Shown piece by piece: positions 6,275-8,458 of a stretch of DNA of 8,458 bases; position 1 is the stretch's first letter, and each line of letters begins with the position of its first letter. Under the pieces are notes generated by a model, which was not told the origin of the DNA, ran no database searches, and worked only from the letters and a program-made list of their open reading frames with translations. The position numbers were made by a program, and so were the translations under genes. The DNA lies in assembly GCA_946414115.1 (NCBI GenBank), contig CAMKNF010000085.1:1-8458 (forward strand). The letters are read 5' to 3'. The DNA is from an uncultured Ruminococcus sp. (lineage in GTDB: Bacteria; Bacillota; Clostridia; Oscillospirales; Acutalibacteraceae).

Positions 6275-7234
6275 TTACACAGAAATTTTGTTGTTTTTTG
6301 CAAACCAAACATTTTCCACGCTGAATTCTTTGCCGTTTAAGTATTCAAGACTGCCTGCGTCGTCACAAAAATTGAATCTGATTTTGTAGCTGTAAAGCGC
6401 CTGATATTTAAAAGAAATTTTAGATTTATCAGCAAAGCCGTACTTGGTGTCACCGGCAAGCGGATGACCAATTGACGCCATATGTGCTCTGATCTGATGA
6501 GTTCTGCCGGTCATTAGCTCAACCTCTACAAGGCTGTACTTTCCGTTATAATCAAGCACAGTGTATTTTGTTTTGATTTCCTTCGAATTTTCAACCTCTT
6601 TTTTATGGACAGTAACCTTATTTTTGCTCTCATTTTTAGTAATAAAGCCGTGCAGAGTGTCACTTTCCTTCTCAGGCTTTCCGCATACAAGACAGAGATA
6701 ATATTTTTCAAGTTCTCTTGTTTTCATTTTTTGATTGAGAACACGCAGACTTTCGGCATTTTTAGCCGCAATAACAATTCCGCCTGTGTTTCTGTCAATT
6801 CTGTTCACAAGTGCAGGTGAGAAGGCTTTTTCTTCATCGGGATTGTATTCGCCTTTGTCGTAAAGATAGTGCTGAACCCTTGCTACAAGCGAATCAAAAT
6901 GATAATTCTTATCGGGGTGAACAATAACACCGGGCTTTTTGTCAATTAGAATAATATTTTCGTCCTCATACACAATGTCAAATTTAGCAGGAGCTTTCAA
7001 AAAATCGTAATTTTTTTCCTCTGCGGCTTCAAAAAATTCGTCCTTAATGTAAAACGTAAGTATATCGCCCTCGCTAAGCATTGCAGAAATCTCACACTTT
7101 TTGCCATTGAGCTTAATGCATTTTTTTCTGATGTACTTATACATAAGCGTTTTAGGCATAGTCTTAAAATGCTTTTGCAAAAACTTATCAAGTCGCTGAT
7201 TAGCGTCATTTTTCTTAATTTCAAGAGTCCGCAT
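6275..7234 (-). CDS. RluA-family 23S rRNA/tRNA pseudouridine synthase
   Basis: A 319-residue enzyme converting specific uridines in structured RNA to pseudouridine. Residues of about 10-65 form an S4-like RNA-binding domain (ANQRLDKFLQKHF, then KLNGKKCEISAMLSEGDIL). The catalytic domain has DEDKPGVIVHP-like IDKKPGVIVHPD (97-108), NRIDRNTGG (144-152) with Asp147 as the catalytic residue, MTGRTHQIRAH (241-251) and GHPLAGDTKYG (256-266), all intact. The N of NRIDR replaces the more usual H of HRLDR, a common variant. Length fits RluC/RluD types; exact target positions cannot be read from the sequence. ATG 7234 follows AAAAGGA (7249-7243). It is the first gene of the minus-strand unit and has a consensus promoter upstream. 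Confidence 0.93.
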   Translation of the reverse strand: MRTLEIKKNDANQRLDKFLQKHFKTMPKTLMYKYIRKKCIKLNGKKCEISAMLSEGDILTFYIKDEFFEAAEEKNYDFLKAPAKFDIVYEDENIILIDKKPGVIVHPDKNYHFDSLVARVQHYLYDKGEYNPDEEKAFSPALVNRIDRNTGGIVIAAKNAESLRVLNQKMKTRELEKYYLCLVCGKPEKESDTLHGFITKNESKNKVTVHKKEVENSKEIKTKYTVLDYNGKYSLVEVELMTGRTHQIRAHMASIGHPLAGDTKYGFADKSKISFKYQALYSYKIRFNFCDDAGSLEYLNGKEFSVENVWFAKNNKISV

Positions 7235-7293
7235 TTTGAGAATCCTTTTCTAAAAATATTGTTAATTAATATTTTGATAAATTTATACATTAA

Positions 7294-7322
7294 AATATAT
7301 CACGTTTTGTGCAAGCTGTCAA
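7294..7322 (-). promoter_or_regulatory. Sigma-A promoter of the pseudouridine synthase/cohesin-like unit
   Basis: On the minus strand TTGACA (7322-7317), a 17-base spacer and TATATT (7299-7294). The -35 is perfect, the -10 differs in one base. The start should lie near 7287, leaving a leader of about 53 bases. Confidence 0.75.
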
Positions 7323-7391
7323 CGCATAATACTACATTACATACAAAAATTATCTAATACATACTTTATTTTACAAATTTCTGCCAAATAT

Positions 7392-7520
7392 ACAAATCTC
7401 TCTTATGGTCAGTATATCAGATTTTACCCATTACACAAATCAAAGCTATGGTCAGTATATAAAGTTTTAACATTCAGATACAACACAGTTATGGTTAAGA
7501 CTTAAATGCGTTTATGGTTG
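7392..7520 (+). repeat. Degenerate 43-bp tandem repeat with ATGGTYA boxes, LytTR-site-like
   Basis: Units at 7392-7434, 7435-7477 and 7478-7520. The first two share ACAAATC, then TATGGTCAGTATAT (7404-7417 and 7447-7460), then TTTTA. The third keeps only TTATGGTTAAG (7489-7499), and a fourth box, ATGGTTGAG, follows at 7514-7522. Box starts are thus 7405, 7448, 7491 and 7514, spaced 43, 43 and 23. A weaker match, ACATTCAGA at 7470, would make the step 22 and 21. Spacings of 21-23 and multiples place boxes on one face of the helix. ATGGTTAAG and ATGGTTGAG resemble the direct repeats bound by LytTR response regulators (ACAGTTAAG for AgrA). Target gene and regulator are inference. Confidence 0.6.
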
Positions 7521-7582
7521 AGGGTGGTTATATGTTTCCTTGAAATCAGTTTTATAAAAATCTGTTGTATTTCCGACTTCTG

Positions 7583-7611
7583 TTTGATAATATATTTTGT
7601 AAATTATCAAA
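7583..7611. repeat. Perfect 9-bp AT-rich inverted repeat
   Basis: TTTGATAAT (7583-7591) and ATTATCAAA (7603-7611) are exact reverse complements separated by 11 bases. Centre-to-centre spacing of the arms is 20 bases, about two helical turns, which suits a dimeric regulator. It ends 29 bases before the -35 at 7640. A weak hairpin terminator is less likely because the stem is nearly all A-T. Confidence 0.55.
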
Positions 7612-7639
7612 TTTAGTGATTTTTTCGACTATACAAATA

Positions 7640-7668
7640 TTGACAAGTCCAGTTTGGAGTGTTATGAT
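7640..7668 (+). promoter_or_regulatory. Sigma-A promoter of the acyltransferase gene
   Basis: TTGACA (7640-7645), a 17-base spacer and TATGAT (7663-7668). The start should lie near 7675, giving a leader of about 93 bases before the TTG start. Near consensus, so basal transcription may be high unless repressed. Confidence 0.75.
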
Positions 7669-7767
7669 TTGGATAATAATAAGTTTACTTTTAGGACAAT
7701 TAATTAATGCATTGGTATGCGATTTGTAAAATACAGCAGCTTTTTTGCGGTGAGTTGAGGGATAAAT

Positions 7768-8458
7768 TTGAAAAGGACTTTAAGGGAAAACAACGGCGGA
7801 GAAGTGAATTTGCAGTTTAAGTTGCTCTCTGCAATCGGAATTATAATTATCGTGTCGGGACATTGCTATCACGGTGGAATTTCACTTGCATACGAGTGGT
7901 TTCCTACGTATTCGTTTAACCTTGCGTTGCTCGTGTTTATTTCGGGATATTTCTATAAGCCTGCGCACGAGGAGCATTTTCTGAAATACATAGGTAAACG
8001 TGCAAAGCGGCTTGTGATTCCTGCGTATTTGTGGAATATTGTCTACGGATTGTTTATCCTTTTAATGTCGAATTTCGGTTATACGATAGGAGCAGAGGTT
8101 AATCCATACAATCTCTTTTTAATGCCGTTTGTTGACGGAGAGGCATTTTTGTACAACCTTGGTTCGTGGTTTGTGTATCCGCTGTTCTGCGTGTGCGTAT
8201 TTAATGTACTGTTCAGACGGCTGTTAAGGCTTGTAAAGCTTGACAACGAATATCTTATTATGATTATTTACCTTGCCGTCGGCATAATCGGAATACAGCT
8301 TTCAATCGACAACGCAACAACGGGAATAAAAGGCTTACTCTTGCTTTTGTTAAGAACGATGTTCTTTTTGCCATGCTTTCAGTTCGGCAGACTTTACAAA
8401 GCAAAGCTCGAACAACACGACAAGCTCAACAGCATAGCTTATTTTGCAATAATCTTCG
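7768..8458 (+). CDS. Membrane acyltransferase, family 3 (partial, N-terminal 230 residues)
   Basis: The gene runs off the window; 230 residues are visible. TTG 7768 is chosen because TTGAGGGA (7755-7762) sits just upstream; the in-frame GTG at 7804 has its GGAG too close (two bases). The frame is closed by a TGA at 7756-7758, so no longer start exists. From about residue 15 the protein is polytopic: KLLSAIGIIIIVSGH with His32 as the likely catalytic histidine of the family, FISGYFYK (58-63 region), then a basic loop KYIGKRAKRLVIPAYLW (73-89), GSWFVYPLF (132-140), and further helices. These are marks of Acyl_transf_3 (OafA/YrhL/WecH-type) enzymes, which acetylate or succinylate surface sugars or peptidoglycan-linked polymers at the membrane. 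The substrate cannot be told from this part. It has its own promoter and lies downstream of the repeat array. Confidence 0.85.
   Translation, partial: MKRTLRENNGGEVNLQFKLLSAIGIIIIVSGHCYHGGISLAYEWFPTYSFNLALLVFISGYFYKPAHEEHFLKYIGKRAKRLVIPAYLWNIVYGLFILLMSNFGYTIGAEVNPYNLFLMPFVDGEAFLYNLGSWFVYPLFCVCVFNVLFRRLLRLVKLDNEYLIMIIYLAVGIIGIQLSIDNATTGIKGLLLLLLRTMFFLPCFQFGRLYKAKLEQHDKLNSIAYFAIIF

Larger units (their letters stand above)
7235..7767. other. 533-base intergenic spacer between divergent units
   Basis: AT-rich non-coding stretch between the rluA-type gene (minus) and the acyltransferase gene (plus). It holds the minus-strand promoter (7294-7322), a degenerate 43-bp tandem repeat (7392-7520), a 9-bp inverted repeat (7583-7611) and the plus-strand promoter (7640-7668). 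I saw no convincing gene, tRNA or riboswitch in it; a 62-codon plus-strand reading frame at 7169-7357 is mostly antisense to rluA and has no binding site. Confidence 0.8.

Noticed and set aside
7392..7522. CRISPR-like array
   Set aside because: Only two good copies and one partial copy of a short core exist, the interval sequences are themselves partly similar, and no cas gene is visible; phased protein-binding boxes explain it better.
7701..7725. Riboswitch or structured leader for the acyltransferase gene
   Set aside because: Only a four-pair stem (GCAT/ATGC around TGGT) could be drawn and no known aptamer consensus was recognised.

Overview
The window looks like a chromosomal segment of a low-GC Gram-positive anaerobe of the class Clostridia, probably a Ruminococcus or Eubacterium siraeum type member of the Oscillospirales. 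This inference rests on the AT-rich composition, strong GGAGG-type ribosome binding sites, frequent TTG starts, a SpoIVFB-like protease, the paired B12-domain radical SAM and radical-SAM-linked genes, and a cell-surface cohesin-like protein. No rRNA, tRNA, IS element or CRISPR array was seen.

Plus strand, 1-4376: the 3' end of a MATE transporter gene is followed by a hairpin whose 3' arm carries the ribosome binding site of the next gene. Next come a small single-pass membrane protein (TTG start) and a SpoIVFB-like site-2 protease overlapping it by 20 bases. Then follow a 618-residue radical SAM protein with a B12-binding-like N-terminal region, its usual partner, the radical SAM-linked protein (TTG start, 26-base overlap), and a 226-residue protein I do not recognise, 8 bases downstream. 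The tight packing suggests one or two co-transcribed units.

Plus strand, 4377-5485: a strong extended -10 promoter, a leader of about 105 bases ending in a terminator-like hairpin, and a TIGR01212/YhcC-type radical SAM gene. The layout suggests attenuation or a small RNA. A possible 68-codon gene lies antisense in the same spacer. The convergent boundary with the next unit is a single 14-bp hairpin that overlaps the stop codons on both strands.

Minus strand, 7322-5516: a consensus promoter drives a two-gene unit of an RluA-family pseudouridine synthase and a signal-peptide, cohesin-like-domain, linker, transmembrane-anchor protein. The pairing of an rRNA modification enzyme with a surface protein is probably operonic convenience, not a shared pathway.

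Plus strand, 7235-8458: a 533-base spacer holds the rluA promoter, a degenerate 43-bp tandem repeat carrying ATGGTYA boxes that resemble binding sites of LytTR-type response regulators, a perfect 9-bp inverted repeat and a near-consensus promoter. Downstream lies the start of a membrane acyltransferase family 3 gene that runs off the window. The repeat array and the attenuator-like leader are the parts least explained by ordinary annotation.
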